Origin: Casuarina equisetifolia
Taxonomy: Eukaryota; Streptophyta; Magnoliopsida; Fagales; Casuarinaceae
Direction of reading: 5' to 3'
DNA length: 64,000 bases
NCBI GenBank assembly: GCA_028551475.1
Contig: CM052358.1
Location: 12,817,938 to 12,881,937, forward strand
The notes under the pieces were generated by a model that was given only the letters and a program-made list of their open reading frames with translations, made no database searches and was not told the DNA's origin. Made by a program: the position numbers and the translations under genes. Shown piece by piece: positions 22,578 to 34,940 of this stretch. The first letter of the stretch is position 1; each line of letters starts with the position of its first letter.

Positions 22578-25396
22578 TGTTGGAATATAAATCTTAATTT
22601 TTTTTATGATGATCATGCTTAAGTTTAATATGGAAATTTAGCAACGTGATAATGTGTGCTTATTAAAGAAAATATTATTTTCATGACCATTAGCTATTTA
22701 TTTAAGAAAGTATTCCTTATGGCTAAATTAGATTATATTTGAAGGATTATCATATTATATGGTCTCGTGAAAATATTTATGGGATATTTATGATATGACC
22801 TTTATGCTTTATTTGTTAATGAACCAAATACCTTGAGAATGCTATTTGTTGGTTCAAGTTTAACAAAGGCGCTAATAGAGTTGGACTATGGTAAACTCAC
22901 TTGTGTGATCCAAATCCACAAAGGAAAAGAGGCCTAAGCCTATGCGAATGAAATACTGGCCTGTAAAGTACACTATAAAGTTTGCTAGAAAAGGAACTCT
23001 TAAGGCAACATGTCAAAATCTAATGAGAAGAACATGGATCCTAGCTATCAAAGTAATACAAATGGCATGTTTCTTTAAAAGCTTCTACGGAACCATTATG
23101 AAGAAAGTATGAGGAATTAAATGTGAGAGAGAACTGGATCCTACATAAGTTGCATGAATTAGAATGTGATCTTTTGATCACTTAACCAAACGGCACCATT
23201 TGAGGAAGTGCCCTTGGAGAGTTCAAGAAAAATGCATAGATCTATCGTGCAGTTGCCATGTCTCTCTTAAAAACCCGAGAATGGTTTCTTGCTCTCTACA
23301 GATCGTAACCTACCCTTTTCCTTTCTCCATTGCTATCGAGCTGTAAAAGCTTGCAATGGACACTAACAAATCTTCAATGCTTGCATATATAAAGCTTCAA
23401 TAGACAAATTGTGGGAGATATAAAAGAAAAGAGGCAAATTAGAACTCAATATCGAAAAACTCATTGTATCTAATATCTTTGATCTTGGAAAATGGGTGCG
23501 TTAATATCTCATTGTATCTAATTTAACGCATTATTAAGTTGCTGGTTTAAGTTCAAATTCAATTGTGAAGCATTATCACTCTTGTTTGACAATCTGACTT
23601 CAGAAAACCCTAGAACTAAAATCTATATCTGATTTGGGGGTGTTGTTTGTAAGCTATTTGTACATGTTATATATTCACTTTATTGTGAGAAGCTTGCAAA
23701 AATCTATAAGAAAACCTAGTATTACCTGGAGATTACGTGTTGTATTTTCAGTTGGAAATTTAAGAGACCCTTTGATGGTTTGTCAAAAAAGGTGGGTTGG
23801 ACCTTTGGTTCAACCATTTAAAATTACAGTGTGTGATTTAGTTGTAAAGTTTTTGCCTAACTTACTGAACTACTTCAACTATTTTACTGCTCGATTAATC
23901 TAGTCTATGTATGATCATTGATTTGATGTTTGCATGAAGGTGTTAGAACTGATGCATGATAACTCTATTTTTATAGAGTTATTTTTCCTATTTTAGGTAA
24001 TAAATAACTTTAATAATTGTGAGAAAATATTTAAACTCCTTTTATTTACCTAAATTTGTCTTATTTATGTAGCACAATGAGGTATGAAGAAAAAGATAAA
24101 CAAGAAGAATTTGATGCATATTATGTGGCAAAATCATAATATCAAGATCAAGAGAGTCAAGATAGGCTTGGGCTTTGGATGATTATTATTAGATTTTTTG
24201 TTGTTGTTAGATTTTTTAAATAAATAGAAAACCCAGTCATATTAGGAATTCAAATCCCAATTAATTTAGGAGTTCAAAACATAATTATTTTAGGTATCCA
24301 AAACTGAGTTCTATTGGGATAAGGTCTAAACCCAAAACTCTATTTAAGACAAGAGAAGAAGGAAAATTGAGCACAACTCAAGAGAGAGGCCAAGAATTCA
24401 AGGTTTTCTTGAAAAGAAGACAAATAGGGTGACAAACTTCTTGTTCTTGGATTCAAGATGCCTTCTTTATTTCCTATTATTGTTCTTCCTTATTATTTCT
24501 TTATGCTTTAGTTTACTTTTGTTAGAACTATGATGTAACCTAATTATGATGATATGAATCTTATGATTGTTATGTTTGACAAGATATTTTGTTTATGTGA
24601 AGTTGCATATTACTGTATTTAAGGCTTTTAAGTGATTAGCTACTACTTAAATGATTTGATTTGCAGGTTTGAGACTGACAGGAGATGATATGCAGTTGTT
24701 TCTTGTAATGTGTAACCACAAATTAAATATGGATAGATATATACCATATTATTTGTGTGGCTTTTCGTGTAAATTAGGAATGTTCATAGATCCTAATGCA
24801 TTTAGTTTGTTTCAATTCACATATAGAGATATAGTGAATTAATGAACTAAGTAGGTTTGGTATACCTAGATATAGGATAGTAAATAAATTAGGAAGTTCT
24901 ACTATCACATAAATATTATCCCTCTTGCAAACATAAATAATCAATATTTATACCTAGTAGTTATGGTGAAATCATATACTCTAACATATTTCGTGTATTT
25001 AGTTTTCTTAAATTTGTTAGTTAATCTATCATCTATCATTTGGATTTGTTAGATAAATTCTAGAAGTTATTCACCATTAATAATTAGTTAGCTTAATAAT
25101 CATCAATCTCTGTGGGACAATATCTTTCTTATCATTATATTACTTGTTTGACATGTTCACTTACATTTAAATTTCACTGAACAATGCATTACATGCTTTC
25201 TGGAAACAATTGATTCACATCACAACATTGTATTCTTATTTAACTATTTAACTATTAAACTGCATTGAATATTTCACATCTACTGAATATGTTATCTAGG
25301 TAGTATTGGTTTGTGAAAAAAGATCATTGTTGTGTCTAGACTTGATTAGGAAGAAATCTAATTCACCCCTTTCTTAGGTTACTTAGGGACCTAACA
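22578..25396 (+). repeat. 3' LTR of the copia element, split by a solo LTR
   Basis: Starts TGTTGGAAT and ends CTAACA. The right part matches the 5' LTR fragment at 14957-15391 (gagaccctttgatggtttgtca, cattgaatattt, gattaggaagaaa). Without the solo LTR and its duplicated 5 bp the LTR is about 1.59 kb, a usual size for SIRE-like elements. Confidence 0.75.
23957..25183 (+). mobile_element. Solo LTR inserted in the copia 3' LTR
   Basis: A 1227-bp element with TG...CA ends (TGATAACTC ... CTGAACA) flanked by the 5-bp duplication atgca (23952-23956 and 25184-25188). The interrupted copia LTR is continuous in the 5' copy. No internal coding region is present. A second, inverted member of the family is at 35078-41952. 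Position 23959-23982 is an inverted repeat (ATAACTCTAT, loop TTTT, ATAGAGTTAT). Confidence 0.85.
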
Positions 25397-25492
25397 ACCT
25401 ATAGTTTTTTTTTTTTATGAATATATGAGTTTATTCATCGAAGAATAAAGAAGTACATTAGCTTAGGGACATACTCTAGCATTATAATTCAT

Positions 25493-26646
25493 CTAAGAGA
25501 ATATAGAAATTGGAATTCTCCAACTATGACTCAACAAAACATTAGCTTGGGAGAGTTTAATGTTTGTAAACAAAGAAGCTCTTCCATGGACTACTTCCCT
25601 GATTTTAGCTAACAACAATGGAATATCAATAAACTTATTATGAAAACATCTACGATTGCATTCTAACCATATACAATAAAGACAAGCTAAGAAGGATAGC
25701 TTGAGAAGCTTTGTGGCTAAATCCTTTCCCTTAGTTGCTTTAATCATCCATTGCAATTCAGATTCCCAATTGTAAATGACCTTATGAATGCCTTGTTAAG
25801 CTAGAATAGATCTCCAAACCTGATTAGTCCAAGTGCACTGAAAAAACAAGTGAAAGGTATTTTCATAATGAGAGCCACAGAAATTACAATACCGATCAAT
25901 TGAGGGGAGCTAGCGAGAAACCACTACTGTTGTAGGTAGTTTGTCTTTACATATGAGCCAACCAATGAAATTATGTTTGCTGATTCTCTTGACCATATCA
26001 AATTATACCATTCAACTTCAGTGTTCACTTGACATAATTTCTTATACGTTTCTTTACAACAATAAGAAGGCTTGGATAGCGTAGAGGTTAAAGTATGCCA
26101 TAACTTTAGTAGACCTCTCCAACTCCATGCCATATTTCCTTTGATATCAAGATCCATAATTGAATTTCTCCTGCATTTAGTACTATGAATCCACTTACTC
26201 CATAAAGATGAGTTAGGACAATTTATGAGATTCCAGAGAGTTCGCCCCAACAAAACTTTATTCCATACTTTAAGGTTTAGTAGTCCTAGACCTCCTTCCT
26301 TTTTTAGTGAACATACATCTTGCCAAGAAACCTTATGAGTCTTATAAACTTCTGAGTGGCCTAACCATAGAAAGTGCTTTATCTTCTTCTCAATCTCATA
26401 AATGGTTTGTTTTGGGAGAAGGAACATTTGCATCCAAAAGGTACAAATAAAAGTAAGAACTGATTTTGCCAATTGTAGTCTTCCTACATAGCTTAGGTGT
26501 TTCATTCCCCATCCATAAATTCTTGCCATGATTTTCTCTGTCAAAACTTTACAATTAATGTAGGTAAGCCTTCTTGTAATAAGAGGAACACCTAGGTACC
26601 TGATAGGGAGACTTCCTTTAGAGAAGGGGATATGATCTAGTATCAA
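25493..26646 (-). pseudogene. LINE ORF2 C-terminal region, broken
   Basis: Pieces at 25924-26646 and 25493-25756. They carry the thumb/connection region (IRYLGVPLITRRLT, WNKVLLGRTLW), the zinc-motif region, broken near 25870, and the tail CIWLECNRR. Confidence 0.8.
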
Positions 26647-26669
26647 AAGTTTTTCTTGTTCATTTAACC

Positions 26670-27422
26670 CTAAAAAAGTATCTGACTTTTGCTAGGATTA
26701 TATTGCAAACCTGTGAGTATTACAAATTCCTCCAAAGCTTTAGTGAGACATAATATTGAATTAACATCCCCATGTGCAAATAAAAATAAATCATCTGCAA
26801 AACAAAGATGAGTGATTTTCTTTTCCTTGCACCTCCAATGATATTTAAAAGTAGAGGTGGAGACTTTTTCAATAATTATCCTATTAAGGATCTCCATGAC
26901 AAGCACAAACAAATAAGGGGATAAAGGATCTCCTTGCCTTAACCCATTAATGCCCTCAAAATAATCTACATGCTCACTATTAAAATTCACAGAAAATCTA
27001 CTAGTAATGATGCATTGGCTAATCAAATCAAGTAAAGTTTGAGGAGTATGAATAGCTTGGAGAACACCCAATATAGTCTCCCATTTAACCATGTCATACG
27101 CTTTCATAAGGTCAATCTTAATGGCAACACGCTTTCCTTTATCTCCTTTATGATAGTTATGAAGCAATTCTTGACAAAGCATAATATTTTCTGAGATTTG
27201 GCAACCTTTGATAAAAGCAGTTTAGTTTTGACTAATCACTTCATGGAGAATAAGACTTATCCTTTCAGCAAGTAGTTTTGAGATCACTTTATATAACACA
27301 TTGCAGTAGGCAATGGGCCGAAAATCCTTCATGCAACTAGGGTTAGGGGTTTTAGGTACTAGGCATAGCAAAGTAGCATTGATAGCTTTCAGTAATTTCT
27401 TGGATGAGAAAAAATCCAGCAC
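26670..27422 (-). pseudogene. LINE ORF2 reverse-transcriptase core
   Basis: The piece at 26670-27182 has all central RT blocks intact: KIDLMKAYDMVKW, GLRQGDPLSPYLFVLVMEIL and the catalytic CFADDLFLFAHGD. The piece at 27222-27422 carries FRPIAYCNVLYKVISKLL. A stop near 27221 separates them. This is the best kept catalytic core in the window. Confidence 0.85.
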
Positions 27423-27734
27423 CGCATCTTCTATGTCATGACCAATAATAGACCAAGCTTCCTTATAAAATAGACTATTGTATCCATTGGGACTAGGAGC
27501 TTTAAAATCATGTAAACTCTAGAGAACTCTCTTCACATCAAAGCGTTCAAAAGCAGGTAAATTTAACACCTCATTGACATTCTCATGGAATAAGGAAGAG
27601 TACCTTTTAGTGAAAAGGTTATTCGCACAAGAACTTCCAAGTACATTTTGATAATAAGTAATGATCGCTTCCTACAAGGCATCATCATTACAAATAGTGG
27701 AAGCATCTTCTAGTACTAAGTGAGAGATTTTATT

Positions 27735-28673
27735 CTAAGCTCTTCTACGCATCAAAGATGAAAAGAACATTCTACTATTATTATCCCCCTCTTTCAGCCA
27801 AAGATTCCTTAATTTTTGTTTTAGAAGGATTTCTTCATGCTTACTCAATGAAATCAATTGTTCCATTTTCAGTGTTTCCTCAATTCGCATATCTGTATCA
27901 AAAGGGTCAAGTTGTAACCTAAGTTGAACTTGCTGTAATTGTTCTCTCGCCACCTTTACCTTTTGATGCAAATTACCAAATTGAGTAGAATTTAGCTTCC
28001 TTAGAGGTAACTTTAATGCCTTTAGCTTCTTCACTACCTTGAACATTTTAGTACCATTGACCTCTTATTGCCAAACATGATTAACAATTTCCATAAAATC
28101 TGGGCTAGCTATCCAAAAATTAAAGAATTTGAAAGGAGCTTTTTTCCTTTTGTGAGTGGAGTCTAACTTAATCAAAGAAGGAGAATGATTCGATAAGAAG
28201 GGAGGCAAAAACTCAATCGATAGTTTATCAAATTTGAGTATCCCTTATGAGTTTAGTAAAGCTCTATCAATCTTGCTTGCTCTGAGATTTTGGGATGAGC
28301 TTTTGTTCGACCAAGTGAAAACAGATCCCATAAAGGAGGGTTCCAACAATCCTAGTTTCCCAATCATATCATTTAAATCCTCCATACCTCTTGTCCATTT
28401 AACATTTGGCCCAATACGTTCATCAACATGCCAAATTTCATTGAAATCACCCACCAATATCCATGGAATGTTTCCAATATTTTGAGAAGAAAAAGACTCA
28501 ATATTTGCCCATAACTCCTTATGTTCAGATTCCAAATTGCTTGCATAAATAACAGATAAGAAGAAATGAGGTAAACCTATCTTATCGATGCGGCAATGAA
28601 TGACTTGAGATAAAGTACCTTGGATTGACATTTGTAGTTCAAACGATTTCCATAAAATCCATAATCTTCCCAC
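27735..28673 (-). pseudogene. LINE ORF2 endonuclease and linker
   Basis: The 28245-28673 piece shows the AP-endonuclease-like GDFNEI site and SKIDRALLN. The 27735-28046 piece is the linker to RT (SKHEEILLKQKLRNLWLKEGD). A frameshift near 28240 and a stop near 28060 break the frame. Confidence 0.8.
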
Positions 28674-29134
28674 ACTAGAATACAGATAATTATGACAGTA
28701 ATTTCATTCAATAAACATATTCTTCAGAACAAAACTAGCATTTTCTTCTTTAACTCTATGCTTTATCAAAATAATAACATGTGGAACATGAGATGATACA
28801 AATTTAGTGACTTCTCTTTGTTTAGGGTTTTTATTAAGGCCCCTCACATTCCAGGATAAAATATTCATTGATCTGGAGGTTTTTCCCCTTTCTTCACTAC
28901 ATCAAGGTTACCAAGGAGATCAAAGCTCTCATTATAGATGGTATGATCTTCATTAGCAAGCTAAGAAAATCTGTTTTCTAATTTATGTTCACAATTATTA
29001 TCCTTTTTATTTCTAGGAGATTTCTTCTTATTTGTTACAACAATAAAGTCAGAATTGTTTCCTTGAGAAGAAGGAGAATTAGGCTTAGTAGTCATTGCTT
29101 GTGCAATACCATTGTCCTTAATCACTAGTGAATT

Positions 29135-29875
29135 TTATTTCTTTACTATAGGAACTAATTCTTGAACATCTCCTTTCTGATTAACCTGCGGGCCTTCACT
29201 CTTTTTGGGAATCCATATATTCTTCTTTATAGTGCAATCTCTATGCCCAAAACAGTTACATTTCTTACACTTATGAGGGATCCAACCATATTCCATAGTA
29301 ACCTCAAACATCTCATTATTACCCATATCAACATCACAGTTTTGAGGAAATTCACTATCAATATCCATTAGTATACAAACTTTGGCATATGATAGTTGGA
29401 GCTTTTGTTCAGTAGCTTTATCCATATATAAAGGTTTACCCAGCATGCTACTAACATGACTCATACCAAGTTTATTCCATAAAGCATTAGGAACATTAAA
29501 CAACTTAACCTATATAAGAACAGCAAATAGTTTGGCCTTCTCTAATCTGATACAAGGATGCCATTTTTGAAGAAACAAAGGTTTACCTGCTATGTCCCAT
29601 ATTTCAATTTCCATTACTTTTTCTAATTTCTAAATATTTGGAAACCAAAAGAAAAAGAAGCCATCCTTAGTGGCAGTAATATCTAGTAAGTTGTCTTTAC
29701 CCCATAACTTTTCAATAATTCCTTTTACTGTGTAATACGAAGTATAGGCATTCAAAAAATAACCCACAAGACAATTTGCAAAATGGCTTTTACCCTCCTC
29801 AATTGCTTTAAAAGGGGGTTTCACAATAATTCTCTTTCCCTTCTCAGTTGGAGGAAGGTAATCTAATTTAGCCAT
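29135..29875 (-). pseudogene. LINE ORF1 (nucleic-acid-binding protein) fragments
   Basis: Pieces at 29630-29875 (KSHFANCLVGYFLN) and 29135-29503 (NVPNALWNKLGMSHVSSMLG, then CKKCNCFGHRDC). They match the domain pattern of plant LINE ORF1, which ends in a zinc knuckle. Here the knuckle spacing after His is short, so it may not bind zinc. Confidence 0.75.
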
Positions 29876-30838
29876 CTACTTCATTGGTCCCATGGCAATT
29901 TGTTTCCAATTCATACCAACATTACTAGCCACATTAGGAATCACTTCATCCACATGCCTTAAGTTTTATACTTTATCATTTGTAGCTACTTGGGAAGCAA
30001 ATTCATCATATATGACCTCAAATGAATTATTTAAACAAGAAGAGGCAGCAAAGGTACTTGGTTTTAAGACATCTAAAGGTTCCAAAGTAGTTGCCGTTTC
30101 ATTGCTTGACTTTGGAATAGCCGTTCTAATTTCCACCTTTAAAGATGCAATTTATATTTTCCCACTTCTAGTACCCACCATTGACACCAATCCAAAGGAG
30201 CTAAGAGCTCGTCTTCGAGGAGTGACAGATTCTGGGCAAAATCGATTGGTAGCTTGTACCATAAGCTACAGCCTTGGGAAAATCTAATTGATGACTGAAG
30301 GTAGTAGCAAGGGACCCTTCATTCACCGTCACCCACATGAAGGCCATTAGCAAGGATTAAGCTAGTGCATGAGTAAGTAAGAGGGAAGGATTTGAGAATG
30401 GTAGGGGAATGACTGATCTCTGAGCCTTCATAAGATGATGGGAGTGGTAAAAATGGGTAGTAGGGAGGACGAGTTTGAAGGAATGGGAAGTCTTATCACA
30501 TAAGGGGGGTGGGACGGGATTTGAAGGAGGGACAAATAGGGGATTGAAAAAACAGAAGGATCTGGGGTAATGGAAGGGGCCGACGGGAGGTAAGTCACGA
30601 CAATGGAGTAGTGGGGCTTGTTAAGGGGGGTGTGAAGGGGGTGCGATGGGAGGACTATGGTATCTGAGGCAATGGAGGGGGGAAGGGAGAAGGGAGTAAC
30701 AAGATCTGGGGCCGATGGAAAAGGAGCTAACAGGAAGGGGCAATGGGGGCGACAGGGGAGCGGTGGGGCATGGCAAGGGAGAGGTGGAGCGATGGAGCGG
30801 TGTGTGCGACAGGGCACCCGAGTTCCAACATCCTATAG

Positions 30839-30971
30839 TTGTTGTCAATCTATTCTCCTCTTTTGAAACTTCATCATTACTATTATAATCATCTAAATTA
30901 AGTTTCAAAGGGATTACTAGCTTCAAACTATAAGGTTTGTTTACCTTCTCCAACAAGGTGTCACTTGACAT
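30839..30971 (-). pseudogene. Copia-type gag start fragment
   Basis: An ATG at 30971 opens a frame (MSSDTLLEKVNKPYSLKLV) with the look of the first residues of a copia-type gag (Lys-Pro-Tyr/Phe ... Leu ... Asp-Asp-Tyr-Asn). It is cut by the LINE at 30838. Sequence to its right (30972-31090) may be its leader or LTR but was not proven. Confidence 0.45.
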
Positions 30972-31196
30972 TTTCTACACAAAAGTTGTGCTTAATGGCA
31001 TAGCTCTTACCTTTTTAGTGACAACATAAAAATCTATTGGGATAAGTGGTTGAACTATTTTCCTCTTGTTCATTCAATGAGATGGGATGAGCAAAAGGAA
31101 ACAACGTATTTTGTTGTTTAGTTGACTTATCTTTATGACTCCACTATATGGTGCAGTAAATCTAAATGTATATATTTTAGATGTACATTCAAAATT

Positions 31197-31585
31197 GATT
31201 AGAAAAAGCTTTAAGGCATGTTTTGTTAAATTTGTATTTGCATATTTTGTTTATGTTATTTGGAATGAAAAGAATGAACGGATATTTAGAAACAATATCC
31301 ATTTTGAATGTGTAACTTTTCTAGCTATCAAAAGACTAGTAAGAGATTGATTTTGTTGTGTTACAAAGATTTCCATAATTGTTAAAAACTTATTTATTCA
31401 GCATACTTAAGGGCTTGAGAAGACCATCTATGATTTGATGTAATGTTGTGTAAGGTCTTTCCATAAGGGTTGATGTAATGTTGTGTAAGGTCTTTCCATA
31501 AAGGTTGATGTAATGTTGTGTAAGGCCTTTAACTATCTTGTATTGATGTATTATATATATGAACTTTTACTTAGCAAAAAAAAAG
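31197..31585 (+). mobile_element. LINE-type 3' end fragment inserted in unit 2
   Basis: Coding start FVYVIWNEKNERIFRNN (31249-31299) resembles the C-terminus of a different LINE lineage. A 3' UTR with 35-bp repeats and an A-run (31576-31584) follow. The flanks are continuous in units 1 and 3: the left flank matches 52985-53045 and the right flank (gacattgag) matches 53055 onward. Confidence 0.65.
31435..31535 (+). repeat. Three 35-bp tandem repeats in a LINE 3' UTR
   Basis: Repeat starts at 31435, 31470 and 31505 with the core ttgatgtaatgttgtg. The third copy is partial. Confidence 0.9.
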
Positions 31586-32359
31586 ACATTGAGTATATGA
31601 TGGTTAACTATCTCTCATACAAGGACATTACAACACATCCTTTCTTTTATCGATGATAGATTCATTTTGCTAGGTGTTCAGGGAGCAATTTTAAATATTT
31701 CCTTTTTAGGTAGTAGAGTAATACTAGTGAATTGATTTATGTCTTGTCCTTTTTTATTTTTTCTTTTTCTTTTTTTAAGTGGGTCTTAATATCCTTGTGG
31801 GAGTGTCTTACAACATTTATAATATGTTGTGAAATATATATATTTTTGGTAGAAATATAAGTTCACATTAATAAAATACTTCACAATAGTGAAATAGATT
31901 ATGAATAAATTGTTTCTTTTATATAAGCTAGTTTTAAGAAAGAAAGAAAAAAAGACTCTCTAAGATAGTATTGGAGCCTATGATTTAAATGAATAAAACT
32001 CCATCTACCTAAGGTGAATTCAAACTAAAAACTCAATAACAATCATCAATAATTTTCGCTAAGGCAAATCCAAGCTAACAATTCAATGGTAAGGCTATTA
32101 GTAGATGAACTTAAGTACCAAATTCAAAATATAAAAACTTGTAGCTAAGGCATTTACTCAACAACTCATTTATATAAATAATGATCCCAAAATTCTTAAT
32201 ACAATTATTTCATATCCTAATTAGCTGTAGAAGCCCTTTTTCCATGCCTTATGACTTAGAAATAGGACAAAAACTAGATCAAAATGAGAGATCCTACTTT
32301 TCTTTTTCATAATAAGGATATAATTATCTTCTCCCATTATATTACTTACAAAACCTATA
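31586..32359. other. Unit 2 intergenic sequence
   Basis: No gene. Matches 53055-53870 of unit 3 and 3670-4280 of unit 1, including the ctaaggcattta segment near 32145 and gagagatcct near 32285. Confidence 0.6.
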
Positions 32360-32985
32360 GTGCCATAGCAAAAACTCAAGCTTTACTTTTTGATCTTGAA
32401 ATATGCCAACAAAGATGTCTAATAGTACAGAAAATAAAACTTGATTCACAATTTCTCATACAATGTCTCAAAGGAAAATGTGCATCTCCACTGAATTTGG
32501 CATACAAAAATGCAAAACTTTTATATCCCTTAATACCACCAAAGCGTATCATATGCAAAAGGAAGGAATTTTTTTGGCAATAGATTACTTAATCATAAAC
32601 TTCTTATTAAAGGAAAACAAATCTATGACCAACTTGGATCTTTGCTAGGTATTTGCTTGCAAGGTGGTATAGATGATCAATTGGGACTGGAGTACAATTG
32701 GCCACCATAAGTGTGAAACATTTGATATGGTTCTTAACTATGTTTATTTTCATTTTAGCTGTGCATCAAGAGATACATGTAAAGCTAATCTCTAGTTATA
32801 TTGTTAAAACATTATCATGTTTGTTTGGATGTTTTTACCTATTGTGTATGATCCATTTTAAATGAGTTAGGTTCATGCATTACCCAATGTAATTTTTAAA
32901 GGTGTAGTTATTGTGTCCAATCTCTTTATGATTAATAAAAATGATCAAGGCATCATCCATGTTTTTTGGAAGAAAAAAAAACCCA
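32360..32985 (+). mobile_element. Insertion with A-tail, origin unknown (retrocopy-like)
   Basis: Units 1 and 3 are continuous across this point, so about 620 bp were inserted in unit 2. The insert ends with an A-run at about 32970-32980. One open piece (32284-32583) crosses the left edge. No reverse-transcriptase or known domain is recognised. A processed pseudogene or LINE 3' end are both possible. Confidence 0.45.
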
Positions 32986-33069
32986 CAATTTTTCTCACAA
33001 TCATTTGAAAAAGGGTATTAAAATATTTTACATTACTTGGATCCTATATTGGAATGTTTTCTATATAAG

Positions 33070-34940
33070 AATTTTTCAAATAAAAATTGATTTAACGAAA
33101 GCATATGGTATGGTTAAGTAGAAAGCAGTATTAGGAGTCTTAAAAGCTATCAATACTTTCTGGTACTTGGTTGATCTTATAAGTCCACTACTACAATAAG
33201 ATTCTTAGTAAATTTTAATATAACATGTAAGTTACTTTGAAGGTATTAATAAACTAAAACAAGAGGACCCATTATCTATATATTTCTTTGTATTTGTTAT
33301 AGAGATACTTAATAGAATTATTACTATAAAGACATCCACATTAACATTTATGTTTCACTAGTGATGCAAATAAGAAAAAATCACTCATTTGTGTTTCACT
33401 AATGATATAACTTTAGTATTCTACCTTATATAAGCCTTGGGGAGATTTGTTGAAATCATAAGTTTTACATTATAATACAAGAAAATGTAAAATACCCTTA
33501 TCAAGATTATAAAAATAAAAACAACTTATCATTTTTTACTACTTACCCTTCATTGTGAATACATTCTCAATTAGATATCTTGGAGTTCTCCTAATCATTA
33601 TAGAGCTAACTCATGTTGATTATAAGAGTTTAACAAAAAAAATATTTGGAAGAATATAAAGTTAAGTAATGAAACATTTGTCTTATGAACGTAGGCTCCA
33701 TTTAGCAAAATCAATCCTAAAATACACATGCTTATTTTTAATGCAAGTATTCTTATTACTAAAGCATATAATTTATAAGATTGAAAAAAAGATAAGGACT
33801 TTTCTATGGCTGGGTAGCATAAATACACACCGATCTTACAAAATAACTTGATAAATAGTTTGTTCATCAAAGAAAAAAGGAGGCTTAAGGCTACTAAATC
33901 TCAAATTTTGAAATACAATTCTTTTGGGATTTATGCTTTAAAATTTCATTAATCTCATAGACTACTCATGATAGAGTAAATAGATTCATAGTATAAAATG
34001 TAAAAAAGAAAAAAGAAAAAAGAAAAAAAAAGACACTAGTAGTGCGACTTGATACAAAGGGTTCTATAGCATAGAGTTAAAAAGGTCTCCTCAAACTAAA
34101 ATCTACTTTTATCTCCATTATCTCTAGGTCTACTTATTAATGCAAATAAATTTATAAAGACTTCAACTTATTGATGAAGCGATGGATTGATATGATCTAA
34201 TTTGGATTAGTATACCAAAATAGACTTTTTAGAACATAAGAAATTATATGATAGCTTTCTTCAGTTAACTTATATTATGATTTCTATCAATCATATATAA
34301 AAAATAGAAGTCATTTTGTTTTAATACATATGAAGAATGATGATTTGGAATACTATCCTTACTTAAAATAAAATTCGATATCATATTGAAGGAGAGAATA
34401 AAGAACTATAATAGACGATTAGAGTAACTAAGGGAGGATTTAACTACTAAACTTCTTAAGATGTCTTTTTTAGCTTACTTTTATTGTATATAAAAGAAAC
34501 CTTCAAAGTAAAACAATTGACATCCTTGCATTTAATACACATGGACAATGATAATTTAGAAGACTATCCTTGCTCAAAATAAAATCCAACATTATATTGA
34601 AAAAGAGAATAAAGAAGTCAATGGATAATTAGAGCAACTAAAGGAAGGATTTGACTACTAAACATTTTAAAATATCTTTTTTACCTTGCATTCATTGTAT
34701 ATACAAAACACTTTCAAAGCAAAACAACTCAAACCCAATCATTTTGGCAAAAGTATGAAAAATTGTATAAGGGAGGGTTGTTTTGTTTTGAATTGTAAAA
34801 TATTCCAAAAGAAATGTCATTTTAAAGCTTCCAATCTTCATCTTTTCTTAACTTTTGTAGCTCATATAATATTTAGATTTGTTCATATGCTTTTGTTTAT
34901 TAAATTCTATCAATGGAGATTTACCTTTCTATAAAAAAAA
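33070..34940 (+). mobile_element. 5'-truncated LINE fragment
   Basis: Starts in the RT block (IDLTKAYGMVK, near 33087) and ends at the A-run 34933-34940. It is strongly decayed. Part of its 3' region is doubled: about 34323-34520 and 34530-34730 are a direct repeat (tactatcctta and gactatccttg starts). Units 1 and 3 lack it: the flank resumes at 34945 (ctttataaattcattttaag), matching 53978. Confidence 0.75.

Larger units (their letters stand above)
14957..25396 (+). mobile_element. Decayed Ty1/copia (SIRE-like) LTR retrotransposon with nested insertions
   Basis: The order of parts is 5' LTR fragment (14957-15391), degenerate primer-binding site (15394-15406), gag (about 15430-16650), protease and integrase (17200-17943), a LINE insertion (17954-20404), the rest of integrase and RT (20415-22400), polypurine tract (22561-22577) and 3' LTR (22578-25396, itself split by a solo LTR). 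The gag-protease-integrase-RT order is that of copia elements. The 5' LTR start is missing; the gypsy 3' LTR lies exactly where it would be. Every frame is broken. Confidence 0.85.
25405..30826 (-). mobile_element. Near full-length L1-type LINE
   Basis: About 5.4 kb on the minus strand. The 3' A-tail shows as the T-run 25405-25416. A target duplication flanks it: aacaacctatag (25393-25404) and aacatcctatag (30827-30838), 11 of 12 the same. The order from the right is a GC-rich 5' leader (about 30240-30826), ORF1 (about 28870-30100), then ORF2 with endonuclease (28680-28070), reverse transcriptase (28046-26670) and C-terminal region (26646-25493). Stops and frameshifts break both ORFs. Only the ancient flanking copia LTR end lies to the left. 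Confidence 0.9.

Noticed and set aside
23950..25190. Helitron, because of a hairpin near one end
   Set aside because: TG...CA ends and a 5-bp target duplication fit an LTR. Helitrons make no target duplication.
30428..30971. Proline-rich and glycine-rich ORFs on both strands
   Set aside because: They lie in the GC-rich 5' leader of a LINE, and the same composition appears in the other LINE leaders. Only the first 133 bp from 30971 look like a separate gag start.
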